A stretch of DNA of 64,000 bases from Rhizobium sp. BK196 (GCF_014193255.1 NZ_JACHZB010000001.1:310001-374000), one strand, 5' to 3'. Counted from the first letter of the stretch, positions 34,677 to 43,686 are shown. Translations and numbers: made by a program. Notes: generated by a model from the letters alone, not told the origin.

Positions 34677-35183
34677 TTGCAGCAGCGAAAGTCATTCAAG
34701 GTCGCATTTACTCTCGCAGTCGCCGCATCCCTATGGTGCGCGCCTCCTCTGCAGGCGCAGGAGCCGGCAGGCAGCCTGACATGGTCCAAGGATCCGGCCA
34801 GCCATTGCGAATTCGTGTCTCCCGCGTCGCTGACGTCAGGTCCGACCTACTGGATCGGCGCATGCCCTGATAACAAAGCTTTCGGACCCGGAATGCTGCG
34901 TCGCCGCGACGGCGATCGCGCCGGACCTGCTTTTTATGGGGACATGCGCGCCGGAGTCCCCGTCATCGGGGTGATCGACGATGAAGGCTATCGGGTCGGC
35001 CGCTTCAAGGACGGCGATATCGGCGGCGATGCGGAATTGGAACCGCAGGTCAGGCTCGACGCGTTCCGCGCGGCAGCGAAGGCCGCTCGCGAAGTCGCCG
35101 GCTTATACGCCAAGCAGGGGAATGCCGCCTCGTCGCGCCACTATGAGACGGTCGCGCAGCAACTGGATGAGCAGATCGAATGA
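34677..35183 (+). CDS. Secreted protein, MORN-like, unknown function
   Basis: 168 residues from a TTG at 34677 placed eight bases after AAGAGG; no ATG or GTG occurs before the signal peptide (FKVAFTLAVAASLWCAPPLQAQE), so TTG is the likely start. The mature part contains MORN-like glycine/aromatic turns (GPGMLRRRDGDRAGPAFYGDM and DDEGYRVGRFKDGDIGG) and a helical C-terminus (AFRAAAKAAREVAGLY). Probably periplasmic. Confidence 0.6.
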   Translation: MQQRKSFKVAFTLAVAASLWCAPPLQAQEPAGSLTWSKDPASHCEFVSPASLTSGPTYWIGACPDNKAFGPGMLRRRDGDRAGPAFYGDMRAGVPVIGVIDDEGYRVGRFKDGDIGGDAELEPQVRLDAFRAAAKAAREVAGLYAKQGNAASSRHYETVAQQLDEQIE

Positions 35184-35216
35184 AGGCCCGGCGCGGACCG
35201 CTTCGTGCCGCTTTTG

Positions 35217-35672
35217 TTACATCTCTTCCGTAAACGTCTCCACCGTGATCGCGAACACGGCGATCCGGTGCCATTCGCTGCGGCGGGAGACAAAGGTTTC
35301 CTCCGAGCCCATCGAAATCAGAAAGTCGCGCCCCAATGAATCGCGGAACTGGCTGGCGGGCGAATCCCAGATGCAACAGGAGCGCTTGAGGCGGTTCAAA
35401 CCCACGGCCTTGATGAGAAAGGCTTCGGTGGAAGCCGCGTACCGGCCGGATAGGCGGTATGTCGCCTGAAGCGGTTTGCCCTGCCGATCCGGCACGTAGC
35501 TGCACCCGGCATATTCCACATGAGCGGGCTTCCTGTGCATCTGCGCCAGGAAGTCACCGCAATCCTGCGCCGTCACCTTGGCATCCGGGATGCCGGCGGA
35601 CGCTGCCATCAGCGGCGTTGCGGCGGCGCCAGCCAGCGACCACATGGCAAAACGACAAACGGCGAGCTTCAT
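35217..35672 (-). CDS. Secreted DUF4952 domain protein
   Basis: 151 residues from MKLAVCRF at 35672. The signal peptide ends near LMAASA. The DUF4952 pattern is clear: CGDFLAQMHRKPAHVEYAGC, then QATYRLSGRYAASTEAFL, the CC pair (LKRSCCIWDSP) and ETFVSRRSEWHRIAVFAITVETF. Four Cys suggest disulfides in the periplasm. It lies about 90 bases downstream of the cytochrome P460 gene on the same strand. The function of the family is unknown. Confidence 0.8.
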   Translation of the reverse strand: MKLAVCRFAMWSLAGAAATPLMAASAGIPDAKVTAQDCGDFLAQMHRKPAHVEYAGCSYVPDRQGKPLQATYRLSGRYAASTEAFLIKAVGLNRLKRSCCIWDSPASQFRDSLGRDFLISMGSEETFVSRRSEWHRIAVFAITVETFTEEM

Positions 35673-35759
35673 ATCCAACCTTAACTGCGCCGCCCGGACG
35701 ACCCCATGAACGGCATGGGCCTTTATAGCGGACAATCGATTTCAGGACAGACAGGCCAG

Positions 35760-36281
35760 TCAGGGCGCATACCAGCTGAACACGAAGTCGCGGTCCTTGA
35801 CGACCGAGTGGCAGGCAAAACACGCTTCGGGCATTGCTGTCGCTGAAGGTTTGCCGTCGTCGAATTCGACATATCCCCAGCCGCCGGTCGAAGCATATTT
35901 TTTCGCGTCCTTGATCATGAACTGCACGCCGTTCTTGGGCACCCCGGCAACGAATGACTGGGCTGCGCCAAAGGCTGCCTTGCTTTCTTCCAGCGGGTGA
36001 TAATCCCAGGCCAGGCGGCCGATGATGGTACCGTCGGGATAGGTGGTGGCCCCTTCCCGGAAGGCTTTGATCGCAATATCATTGCCCAGAATGGCCCTGA
36101 TATCGTTGAGCTTGCCTTCCTCATGCGCCACGGTGATCAGCGGCCAGTCGCGGTAGCCGGCAGGCAGCTCAGACAGAGCCGGTGCGTGTCCCTCATCGGC
36201 CGCCCCGGATGCGGCGGCATTGTAACCGATCAGGCCGGTAACCAGGCCGACGGCCAGCGACACCACGATAATCTGCTTCAT
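35760..36281 (-). CDS. Cytochrome P460 family protein
   Basis: 173 residues with an N-terminal signal segment (IIVVSLAVGLVTGLIGY). A single c-type haem motif CFACH (Cys154, Cys157, His158) lies at the C-terminal end, as usual for P460. The rest shows the family pattern: YRDWPLITVAH, GNDIAIKAFREG, YPDGTIIGRLAWDY and GWGYVEF. Periplasmic. P460 proteins oxidise hydroxylamine or bind NO; the cross-linking Lys of true P460 would need structure-based alignment, so it may instead be a plain c'-beta cytochrome. Confidence 0.85.
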   Translation of the reverse strand: MKQIIVVSLAVGLVTGLIGYNAAASGAADEGHAPALSELPAGYRDWPLITVAHEEGKLNDIRAILGNDIAIKAFREGATTYPDGTIIGRLAWDYHPLEESKAAFGAAQSFVAGVPKNGVQFMIKDAKKYASTGGWGYVEFDDGKPSATAMPEACFACHSVVKDRDFVFSWYAP

Positions 36282-36382
36282 CGAAATATTCTCCTGCGAT
36301 CAGACGACGAAGCGATCCTCGCAGATATTCCGGCAGGCGAAATCATACTTTGATATGGTGGACACCGCCCGCGGCAGGCCGC

Positions 36383-36784
36383 CTACAGGCCATGCCCCAC
36401 CCTGCGTTCGTTCTCGATGCGCGTGACACACCCGGAGACCTTTGCCATCAGCAGATCGAAGTCGATCGGCTTGGTAAAATAGGCTTCGGCGCCGGCCTGC
36501 AGGCCCGACAGCATGTTGTCACGGTCGGCCAAAGCCGTCAGCATGATGAACGGCGTTCGCGCGAGCTCCGGGTAGTTCACCTGTAGTTCGGCCAGAAGCT
36601 CATGACCGCTCATCACGGGCATGGAAATATCGCAAATGACGAGATCGGGCCAATGCGAGACGATCATTTCAAGCCCCTCCTGGCCGTTCGAAGCCTGTAA
36701 GGTCTTGAAGCCGGCGTCTTCGAGTTCCTCCACCAGGATCTGCCGAAGTTCCGTCTCGTCATCTATGCAGAGTATGCTGATCAT
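36383..36784 (-). CDS. Single-domain response regulator
   Basis: 133 residues, receiver domain only. The acidic pair is Asp8-Asp9, the phosphoacceptor is Asp52 (VICDISMP), and Lys105 lies in FTKP. It has no DNA-binding or enzymatic output domain, so it works through protein partners like CheY-type regulators. It starts nine bases after the histidine kinase stop, so the kinase is its likely phosphodonor. Confidence 0.9.
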   Translation of the reverse strand: MISILCIDDETELRQILVEELEDAGFKTLQASNGQEGLEMIVSHWPDLVICDISMPVMSGHELLAELQVNYPELARTPFIMLTALADRDNMLSGLQAGAEAYFTKPIDFDLLMAKVSGCVTRIENERRVGHGL

Positions 36785-36793
36785 TGTTCTCTC

Positions 36794-38431
36794 TCAGGCT
36801 GATTGTTTTTCAATGCATTCGTCGAACGGCAGCTCGACTGTAAAGGTGGTGCCTCGCCCCAGAGTGCTCTCCACGGAAATCGATCCGCCATGCAGTTCGA
36901 CGATTTCCTTGACGATGTTGAGGCCGATCCCCGTCCCGGCGATCCCGGTGGCGCTGCGGGCGCGGAAATAGGGCTCGAACAGCTTCGGCAGATCATCCGC
37001 ATCGACGCCTATCCCCGCATCGGCGACGCTGACGCGAACCTGCCTGCCGTCCCTCCAGCCGGTGACGCGGATGTTCGAACCGGCGGGTGAATATTTCACC
37101 GCGTTCGACAGCAGATTGGAAAAGACCCGTTCGATTGCGGCCTTGTCGATCATCTGCAGCTCCGGCAGTTCCGCAAGATCGTGGCTGATCGTGTGGCCCT
37201 TGCTGATCTCCGCCCGGCTGGCGATACATTGGCGAAGCACCGCGCTCAACGAGCTGGCCTCCTTGTTGATGGCAATGGTTCCCATCTCCAGCCGCCCAGC
37301 GGCAAGGATGCTTTCCATCAGTTCCACCATCCGGGCGACGGCCCCTTTGATCTGCGCGGCCTTGTCCTCCAGAAACTGCGGCGTGACCGCCGCCTTTGTC
37401 CGCGTGAGTCGCTGAGCCGCTCCGTCGATGACGGCCAGAGGCGTCCGGAACTCGTGCGAGATCATCGCCACGAAGCGGCGCTGCAGCGCGTTGATCTGCC
37501 GCTCGTGCTGGAGGAGGCGGTCGAGCTCCATATTTTTTTCTTGAACTTCCGCCGTCCTTACCTGCACGACCTTTTCGAGCTCGTCGCGATGCTGGCGCAG
37601 CCTGCGCTCGCTGGTTTCGAGCGCCTTGAGAGCCAGCTGGCGGTCGTGGACGTCTTCGAGGAGGCCATACCAGCGGACCACCCTGCCTTCGCCATCGCGC
37701 TTGGGCGCGGCACGGTTGCGATACCACCGATACCGCCCTTTGACCGTCCCGATCCGGTAGATCATGTCGAACAGCGCCCCGGTCCCGACCGCCGCCTCCC
37801 ATGTCTTCACGACATCAGGCAGGTCGTCCGGATGGAGGGTCCTGTGCCAGCCCTGCCCCATCGCCTCATTGACTTCGCGCCCGGAAGCGTCCTGCCAGCC
37901 AGGCCCGACCTCGATGACGTTTCCTTCCGCGTCGGCCACCCAGGGCGTCTGGGGATGGAGCTCGATCAGCGACCGGTAATGTTCCTCGCTGGCCTTCAAG
38001 ACCTGCTCGGCATGACGAAGCTCGGTAAGATCGTAGATAACGACGACGACGATCGGCTTCTTCCCCTCGGCCGTGGGAATGAAGGACCGCCGCTTGTGGG
38101 TCTGGAACGTGCGGATCGAACCATCCGGCGCCGTGATCTCTTCTTCGATCAGACATGCCTTGCCTGTCGCCAGGACCTGTGCATCCGCTTCCCGCACCCG
38201 TGCCGCCTCATCGGCCGGGAGGAAGTCATCGTCGGTGCGGCCGAGGATCTCGTCGAGCTTGAGGCCGAACATCTCGCACGCCTTGCCGTTGATGAACAGA
38301 AAGCGCGATTGATCGTCCTTGATGATCGTCGGCCTCGCTGCATCCTCGAACAGGTCTTTCAGGAGATCGGGATGAGGCGATTGCAGAGCAGGCTCGGCGG
38401 AAGAGCAATGATCGACTTTGGAGATGTTCAC
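36794..38431 (-). CDS. PAS-containing sensor histidine kinase
   Basis: 545 residues from a GTG at 38431 preceded by GAGAG; a TTG at 38446 is the alternative. Two PAS domains (about residues 25-140 and 150-275), a coiled-coil linker (RQHRDELEKVVQVRTAEVQEKN), HisKA with phospho-His326 in SHEFRTP, and an HATPase domain with the N box (NLLSNAVKYSP), G1 DAGIGV and G2 GTGIGLNIV. No membrane helix is seen, so it senses a cytoplasmic signal. It forms an operon with the response regulator. Confidence 0.9.
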   Translation of the reverse strand: MNISKVDHCSSAEPALQSPHPDLLKDLFEDAARPTIIKDDQSRFLFINGKACEMFGLKLDEILGRTDDDFLPADEAARVREADAQVLATGKACLIEEEITAPDGSIRTFQTHKRRSFIPTAEGKKPIVVVVIYDLTELRHAEQVLKASEEHYRSLIELHPQTPWVADAEGNVIEVGPGWQDASGREVNEAMGQGWHRTLHPDDLPDVVKTWEAAVGTGALFDMIYRIGTVKGRYRWYRNRAAPKRDGEGRVVRWYGLLEDVHDRQLALKALETSERRLRQHRDELEKVVQVRTAEVQEKNMELDRLLQHERQINALQRRFVAMISHEFRTPLAVIDGAAQRLTRTKAAVTPQFLEDKAAQIKGAVARMVELMESILAAGRLEMGTIAINKEASSLSAVLRQCIASRAEISKGHTISHDLAELPELQMIDKAAIERVFSNLLSNAVKYSPAGSNIRVTGWRDGRQVRVSVADAGIGVDADDLPKLFEPYFRARSATGIAGTGIGLNIVKEIVELHGGSISVESTLGRGTTFTVELPFDECIEKQSA

Positions 38432-38659
38432 GACGCACTCTCTCAACTTAATTGAGTGCTAATCTACAACCAGAGCGTTACCGAATACTGAAGCGGGCGG
38501 GCTTTGTTTTAGCCATGAAGAAATCCGAGGATAGGGCGATCCGCGTGCTCTTGCCGGCCGTGGGTGCTGCACGCAGCCATCTTCGGCAACACGGAGAAGC
38601 CGGATCTGGCAGAGTCCAGACCCGGCTTCCTCTTTGGTTTGGATGCGTATTGCCGGATA

Positions 38660-39097
38660 TCAGCGGAGTTCCTCGGCGAGCCCGATGAGAATCCCTTCAG
38701 GCCCGCGGATGTAGCAAAGCCGGTACGCGTCCTTGTACTGGACGACTTCGCCCACGAGCTCGGCGCCGCGCATGCGAAGCCTTTCAAGCGTCTCGTCGAT
38801 GTCATCGACAGCGAACATGACGCGCAGGTAGCCGAGCGCGTTGACCGGGGCGCTCCTGTGATCGGCGACGACATCGGGCGCAAGGAAGCGCGAGAGCTCG
38901 AGCCGGCTGTGTCCGTCAGGCGTGCGCATCATGGCAATCTCGACATGCTGATTGCCCAGCCCTGTGACACGTCCGGCCCATTCTCCTTCGATCATAGCCC
39001 GCCCTTCGAGTTCGAGGCCGAGTTCGCGGAAGAAATCAATCGCTCTTCCGAGGTCTTCGACGACGATTCCGACATTGTCCATTCGCTTGAGCGCCAT
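38660..39097 (-). CDS. VOC (glyoxalase/bleomycin resistance) family protein
   Basis: 145 residues. It has the paired beta-alpha-beta-beta-beta pattern: MDNVGIVVEDLGRAIDFFRELGLEL at the start of the first half and VMFAVDDIDETLERLRMRGAEL at the start of the second, ending YIRGPEGILIGLAEEL with the metal-ligand Glu. Substrate cannot be told from the sequence. It follows the SRPBCC gene by 42 bases on the same strand, a common pairing. Confidence 0.85.
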   Translation of the reverse strand: MALKRMDNVGIVVEDLGRAIDFFRELGLELEGRAMIEGEWAGRVTGLGNQHVEIAMMRTPDGHSRLELSRFLAPDVVADHRSAPVNALGYLRVMFAVDDIDETLERLRMRGAELVGEVVQYKDAYRLCYIRGPEGILIGLAEELR

Positions 39098-39139
39098 GTC
39101 CGGTCTCCAAGGTGTCGTTGTAATCTACAAGTGTCGGGC

Positions 39140-39583
39140 TTACTGCTGGATATCGGGCTCGACGAGACGTGCGAGATTGCGCAGCGATTCCTGCCAGCCG
39201 AGATAGCAGGCTTCCGGCGGGATGAGATCCGGGACGCCGGCCTGCACGATATCGACTTCGGTGCCGACCGAGACCTTCGTCAGTGTCACGGTGACCTCCA
39301 TCTCGCCGGGCAGGTTGGCGTCGTCAAATTTGTCGGTGTAGCGAAGCTTCTGGCCGGGAACGAGTTCGAGATACTCGCCGCCGAAGGAATGGCTGTGGCC
39401 GGTCGTGAAGTTGCGGAAAGACATCCTGTGCGTTCCGCCAACGATCGGCTCCAGATGGTGAACCGTGCAGGTAAAGCCGTTGGGCGGAAGCCATTTGGCC
39501 ACGGCATCCGCTTCCAGGAAGGCGCGATAGACCTTGTCCGGTGTGGTTGCCAGGACGCGGTGAAGACGAATTGTGCTCGGCAT
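39140..39583 (-). CDS. SRPBCC (AHSA1-like) family protein
   Basis: 147 residues. The START-like pattern is present: HRVLATTPDKVYRAFLEADAVAKWLPPNGF near the start, GGTHRMSFRNF, EYLELVPGQKLRYTDKF, then a beta strand MEVTVTLTKVSVGTEV and a C-terminal helix (YLGWQESLRNLARLVEP). Such proteins form a hydrophobic cavity for small ligands; Aha1-type members sit near VOC genes as here. The ribosome-binding site is GGAGGA. Confidence 0.85.
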   Translation of the reverse strand: MPSTIRLHRVLATTPDKVYRAFLEADAVAKWLPPNGFTCTVHHLEPIVGGTHRMSFRNFTTGHSHSFGGEYLELVPGQKLRYTDKFDDANLPGEMEVTVTLTKVSVGTEVDIVQAGVPDLIPPEACYLGWQESLRNLARLVEPDIQQ

Positions 39584-39808
39584 GATGATCCTCCTTCGGA
39601 TTGAACTTATGCAATGCCTCTAGGACGGGCCGGCTTCTGCCGATCCGACAGCGCGATTGATTTTTTTCTTCTCCCCTGTCGCCGACCATGGAGCGGCCTT
39701 CCGAAACAGACGACCGCACAAACATATTCCCAACCTGCCGCCAGGTCATTGCCCTGTCTCCAACCCGTCCTATTTCTCGCGCGGGACGATCAGCGAGAGA
39801 GGACGCGC

Positions 39809-41125
39809 ATGCCGATAGACAATGCGAAATTGGCGCCGATGCAGCCGGGTGTATCCGTGGAGGAGCTGAAGGCGGCTTTGGGGACGAGCTGGGAGGAGCC
39901 GAGCATCCAGGCGGAAGGCCGTCTGCATGTCGAGGAATTCGGCACGCGCATTACCGCCGATGGCAGGCTCGGCGAGGTTTATTTTCGAGCACCCTTCAAG
40001 CTTCCCCCTATCCATGGTGTCACGATGGGAATGCCGGCCGACGAGCTGCATCGGCTTTATCCCGGCGCCGAACGCATTTCCGACGAGAGGGAGAAATATG
40101 GCTGGACCAACCTGAAGATGCACCTGTCGGATACGCTGGATCTCGGCGTCGCCATCAGGGAGAACGTCGTCAGGATGATCAGCCTCACGGACCCGACGGC
40201 GGTCTATCCGGAGCGGCCCTATAAATATGCCGATCCCGATCTTACCGAGGCCTATGACCTGACGCTCACCGACCCTGTCAATCTCGCCCGCCGCCCGAAG
40301 AATGGCTGGTGCTACGGCCGCCCGCCCGGCATCGATGGCGACAGATGGCCGATCAGCGCTACCAATGGCATGCCGCTTCGCCACGCCTTCACAGTGAAAC
40401 TGCCGCCGCAATACCGCACGCAGGGTGATGAATACGTAGCGATCTCGCTCTTCGTCGACGAACAATGGGAAACGCCGCCGGCAAGCAGGAACGCCGGAGC
40501 CGGCGGCGCACGCCGCGCGGATCCTCACCGCTTCGACATGGAATTCATGGACAACAACTATGTTCTCTTCTGGCTGACGGAGGAGGAGCTTGCAGCTCCG
40601 CTCGGCGTCCCACCGGAGATCGAAGGCGCCCCTGTTCCCGGCTGGCTTTCGAAATCGCCGCTCGATTATTTCGGCGAATTCAACCTGCCGAGGACGGCGG
40701 CCGAGCAGCAGGCAAAGAACGTCTTTTCGCCCGGCGGACTTGCCGTCAACGAGCTTCTGGCAGCAGCCCGTCCTCAGAACGGCTGGAAGAACCTGCCCGG
40801 CCGCGAGGCGCTCGATTACGGCTGGCCGGTCGTGATCACATTGCGCGAGGGCGATCCGAATGTCGGCAGGCCGGCGCGCGAATTCAGCCACGAGAATGAG
40901 CTCAGCGGCTATATCGCCGCCTATTCGGAGGAAGGCCAGGAACTGAGGCTGGACCGCTTTCAGGACTGGCATGCCCATCTCGGCGGCACGATGTTTCCCA
41001 TGCAGGGCTATCCCGATTTCTCGCCCTATTACATCGAGATTTCGGAAATCTTCGGCAGCTTCAATTTTGGCGACGGCATCGCCCAGATCGACCTCAAGGA
41101 GATGAAGCTCGAATGGGCGTGCTGA
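39809..41125 (+). CDS. Uncharacterised protein, weakly YwqG/DUF1963-like
   Basis: 438 residues from the ATG at 39809 (GAGAGGACGCGC). The first 100 residues include GVTMGMPADELHRLYPGAE, a pattern seen in small beta-rich domains. The C-terminal part has features reminiscent of DUF1963/YwqG: an NGMPLRHAFTVKLPP stretch, and GYPDFSPYYIEISEIFGSFNFGDGIAQIDL near the end. No signal peptide. It overlaps the SMI1/KNR4 gene by 13 bases, so the two are coupled. Immunity-type roles are possible given that neighbour; I cannot prove one. Confidence 0.55.
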   Translation: MPIDNAKLAPMQPGVSVEELKAALGTSWEEPSIQAEGRLHVEEFGTRITADGRLGEVYFRAPFKLPPIHGVTMGMPADELHRLYPGAERISDEREKYGWTNLKMHLSDTLDLGVAIRENVVRMISLTDPTAVYPERPYKYADPDLTEAYDLTLTDPVNLARRPKNGWCYGRPPGIDGDRWPISATNGMPLRHAFTVKLPPQYRTQGDEYVAISLFVDEQWETPPASRNAGAGGARRADPHRFDMEFMDNNYVLFWLTEEELAAPLGVPPEIEGAPVPGWLSKSPLDYFGEFNLPRTAAEQQAKNVFSPGGLAVNELLAAARPQNGWKNLPGREALDYGWPVVITLREGDPNVGRPAREFSHENELSGYIAAYSEEGQELRLDRFQDWHAHLGGTMFPMQGYPDFSPYYIEISEIFGSFNFGDGIAQIDLKEMKLEWAC

Positions 41126-41517
41126 TGCTGGAGAAATTTGGCGACGGCTGCCAATTGCCGGGCGCAAGCCCGGCCGAGATCGCCGCCTGCGAGGCGAAGC
41201 TGAAGATCACCCTGCCGGAGGAGATCAAGGCCTTCCTCGCCGCCTCCAACGGCTTCAACGGCGAAATCGGCCAGGGCTATCTGATCCTCTGGAGCGCGGC
41301 GGAACTCTCCGGCGCTGACGGCTACGAGATCTTCGAATTCCGCGACGACCAGTTGCTGATCGGCTCGAACGGAGGGCCGACCGCCTATGGTTTCGTCAAG
41401 GGCGACTATATTTCCATTCCCTTCGTCTTTGCCGGAGACTGGGCAAACGAGGTGCGTATTCTCGGCCGCTCCTTCGAGGAATTCATCGCGGCGATCGAGC
41501 GCGGCGACGGCTGGTAA
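41113..41517 (+). CDS. SMI1/KNR4 family protein
   Basis: 134 residues. The family pattern is clear: ASPAEIAACEAKLKITLPEEIKAFLAASNGFNG, then LILWSAAELSG, an acidic FEFRDDQLLIGSNGG and a closing SFEEFIAAIERG. SMI1/KNR4 proteins of bacteria often neutralise toxins of polymorphic systems, including nucleases, but many stand alone. It is coupled to the preceding gene and followed 43 bases later by an HNH nuclease gene. Confidence 0.85.
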   Translation: MGVLMLEKFGDGCQLPGASPAEIAACEAKLKITLPEEIKAFLAASNGFNGEIGQGYLILWSAAELSGADGYEIFEFRDDQLLIGSNGGPTAYGFVKGDYISIPFVFAGDWANEVRILGRSFEEFIAAIERGDGW

Positions 41518-41560
41518 TGGCCCGTTGCCTGCCGGTCCGGCTTGCGGCTAATCTTGCCTG

Positions 41561-41893
41561 ATGGCGCGAAAGAGAAACCGAGACGTCATCTCCTGGTATG
41601 AGGCGCCGACGCCTGATATCTGCCCGCTCTGCGGCCGGGTCGTTCCGGCCGAGCAGCGGGACGAGCATCATCTGGTGCCGAAGAGCCGCGGCGGACGGGA
41701 GACGCAGGTCCTGCACCGCATCTGCCATCGCCAGATCCATGCGCAGTTCAGCGAAGCGGAGCTGGAACAGTCCTACTCGACCGTCGAGGCTCTGCTTGCC
41801 CATCCCGCCATCCAGACCTTCGTCGCCTGGGTGAGGAAGAAGCAGCCGGGATTTTATGATGGCACGCGGCGGAGCAAGCGCCGGCGAGAGTGA
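41561..41893 (+). CDS. Small HNH endonuclease
   Basis: 110 residues. A CPLC pair is followed by the HNH core EHHLVPKSRGG and LHRICHRQIHAQF, where the His pair and the later Cys-His ligate metal. The C-terminus is basic (RRSKRRRE), suited to DNA contact. It has no secretion domain, so it is not an obvious polymorphic toxin. It may be a housekeeping or defence nuclease; it could also be the target partner of the SMI1 protein upstream. Confidence 0.8.
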   Translation: MARKRNRDVISWYEAPTPDICPLCGRVVPAEQRDEHHLVPKSRGGRETQVLHRICHRQIHAQFSEAELEQSYSTVEALLAHPAIQTFVAWVRKKQPGFYDGTRRSKRRRE

Positions 41894-41916
41894 GCCATAC
41901 AAGCCGTCGCCCGACC

Positions 41917-42348
41917 CTACTGGACCTTGCCTGCCCGCCTGCCCTTGCCCGCGCCCGCTCGCTTACCCGCAACCTCGACCAGCCGCCGGAAGGTCGGGCA
42001 TTCCATATGCGAGGGTGCCGAACATTCGGCGACGTGGCGCAGCGTGTCGCTGAGCGCCGTCAGCTCCCGGATCTGGCGATCGATCTCATCGGCCTTCTGA
42101 TGCAACACGGCGCGCGGCAGGTCCGGAGCCCCTGTCTTGCCGAACATGCCCGATATTTCCTCGAGCGAGAATCCGGCTGTCTTGCCCATGGCGATCAGCT
42201 TCAGCTGCAACAGCACCTCGGGCGGAAACTGGCGGCGCAGCCCATGGCGGAAGACCGAGGTGATGAGCCCGATCTCCTCATAGTAGCGCAGCGCCGAAGG
42301 CTTGATTCCGCTCCGTGCGGAGACTTCTCCGATATCCAGAAATTTCAT
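41917..42348 (-). CDS. MerR family transcriptional regulator
   Basis: 143 residues from MKFLDIGEV at 42348. The N-terminal winged helix is typical (EVSARSGIKPSALRYYEEIGLI), with RQFPPEVLLQLKLI continuing the DNA-binding domain, and a coiled-coil dimer helix (HQKADEIDRQIRELTALSDTLRHV). Two Cys (AECSAPSHMEC) near the C-terminus could bind a metal or thiol ligand. It is divergent from the MFS gene and its ribosome-binding site GAGG lies within the shared operator, so it probably regulates itself too. Confidence 0.85.
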   Translation of the reverse strand: MKFLDIGEVSARSGIKPSALRYYEEIGLITSVFRHGLRRQFPPEVLLQLKLIAMGKTAGFSLEEISGMFGKTGAPDLPRAVLHQKADEIDRQIRELTALSDTLRHVAECSAPSHMECPTFRRLVEVAGKRAGAGKGRRAGKVQ

Positions 42349-42350
42349 GC

Positions 42351-42402
42351 TTGACCTCAAGTCGGCTTGAATTCGTAGCCTGCGCTTGAACGACATTTCA
42401 AG
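42351..42402. promoter_or_regulatory. MerR-type divergent operator/promoter
   Basis: TTGACC (42351-42356) and TAGCCT (42376-42381) are spaced by 19 bp, the extended spacing that MerR regulators act on. In the spacer TCAAG-TCGG-CTTGA is a perfect inverted repeat (42357-42370). A second dyad, CTTGAA-N6-TTCAAG, lies at 42385-42402 just before the ribosome-binding site of the MFS gene. Confidence 0.75.
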
Positions 42403-42417
42403 CAAGAGGGTATCGAT

Positions 42418-43674
42418 ATGCAACAGGCAGAAATGACAGGATCGGAGCAAACGGAAAGACGGGGCGTGACGCTGACGCTGTCGCTTTCGATGCTGCTCGC
42501 CTCGCTCGGCACCAGCATCGCCAACATCGCCCTACCCGATCTGGCGAAAGCTTTTTCGGCGCCCTTCGCTGAGGTGCAGGGCGTCGTGGTCAGCTATCTC
42601 GCAGCCTTGACGATTTCGGTCGTCATCGCCGGCCGGCTCGGCGATCTCTACGGGCTGAAGCGCATGCAGCTTGCGGGCCTTATCCTCTTTGCCATGGCTT
42701 CGCTGCTCTCGGCTGCCGCACCCGATTTGCCGCTGCTGATGGCGGCGCGTGCCGTTCAGGGCATCGGTGCTGCCTTCCTGATGACGATCTCGATGGCGCT
42801 GATGCGCGAGACCGCAAGCGAGGCGCGCATCGGCCGCGCCATGGGCCTGCTTGGCACGGTTTCCGCGCTCGGCACGGCGCTCGGGCCCTCGCTCGGCGGC
42901 GCGCTGATCCCGCTTGCCGGCTGGCGCGGCATCTTCTGGGTGCAGGTGCCGCTGGCGTCACTTGTGCTGATCCTGGCGATCGCGACGCTGCCCGTCGATA
43001 GCGCCAGGGGCAAGGTGCGCCCGGCGGGTATGCTTGCCGTGATGGAAAAGCGCCTCCTCCCCAATCTCATCGTCAATATCGTGGTGGCCGCCGTGATGAT
43101 GACGACGCTGGTGGTCGGTCCCTTCTATCTCGGTCTGGCGCTTGGCCTGACACCCGCAGTCGTCGGCCTCGTCATGTCCGTCGGTCCGGTCATTTCCATC
43201 GTCAGCGGCGTGCCCTCAGGCCGGCTGGTCGATGCCTGGGGCGCGCGCGCCGTGCTTTCGATCGGCCTTGCCCTGCTCGCCGCCGGCGCCTTCCTGCTGG
43301 CGATCCTCCCGCAGATACTGGATGTCGCGGGCTATATTGCCGCCATCATCGTACTGACGCCCGGCTACCAGCTTTTCCAGGCCGCCAACAATACCGCAGC
43401 CCTTGCCGATGTGCCGAAGGAGCGGCGCGGCACAGCTTCCGGCCTGCTCGGCCTGTCGCGCAATATCGGCCTGATGTCGGGCGCATCCCTCATGGGCGCC
43501 GTCTTCGCCTACGGCGCCGGCACGGAGGATTTCATCCATGCCGCACCTGAAGCCATCTCGGCCGGTATGCGGCTGACCTTCCTGCTTGCCGGCGGGCTGA
43601 TGCTATCAGCCATGGCAGTCATCTTCGCGGGCGCCTTCAAACGGACGTCGACCACGACTGCTTCCGGTGGCTGA
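42418..43674 (+). CDS. MFS efflux transporter
   Basis: 418 residues with about twelve membrane helices. The first helix carries LLASLGTSIANIALPDLA, common in the drug/H+ antiporter group, and the conserved loop GRLGDLYGLKR lies between helices 2 and 3. Helix 5 has LGTALGPSLGGALI (motif C of exporters). Export of a toxic small molecule is the likely function, with the divergent MerR protein as inducer-responsive regulator. The substrate is unknown. Confidence 0.85.
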   Translation: MQQAEMTGSEQTERRGVTLTLSLSMLLASLGTSIANIALPDLAKAFSAPFAEVQGVVVSYLAALTISVVIAGRLGDLYGLKRMQLAGLILFAMASLLSAAAPDLPLLMAARAVQGIGAAFLMTISMALMRETASEARIGRAMGLLGTVSALGTALGPSLGGALIPLAGWRGIFWVQVPLASLVLILAIATLPVDSARGKVRPAGMLAVMEKRLLPNLIVNIVVAAVMMTTLVVGPFYLGLALGLTPAVVGLVMSVGPVISIVSGVPSGRLVDAWGARAVLSIGLALLAAGAFLLAILPQILDVAGYIAAIIVLTPGYQLFQAANNTAALADVPKERRGTASGLLGLSRNIGLMSGASLMGAVFAYGAGTEDFIHAAPEAISAGMRLTFLLAGGLMLSAMAVIFAGAFKRTSTTTASGG

Positions 43675-43686
43675 TATCCAGTCACG

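Noticed and set aside
38599..38640. GAAGCCGG ... CCGGCTTC hairpin as terminator
   Set aside because: Its T-rich side faces the wrong way for the flanking minus-strand genes, so no clear role can be assigned.
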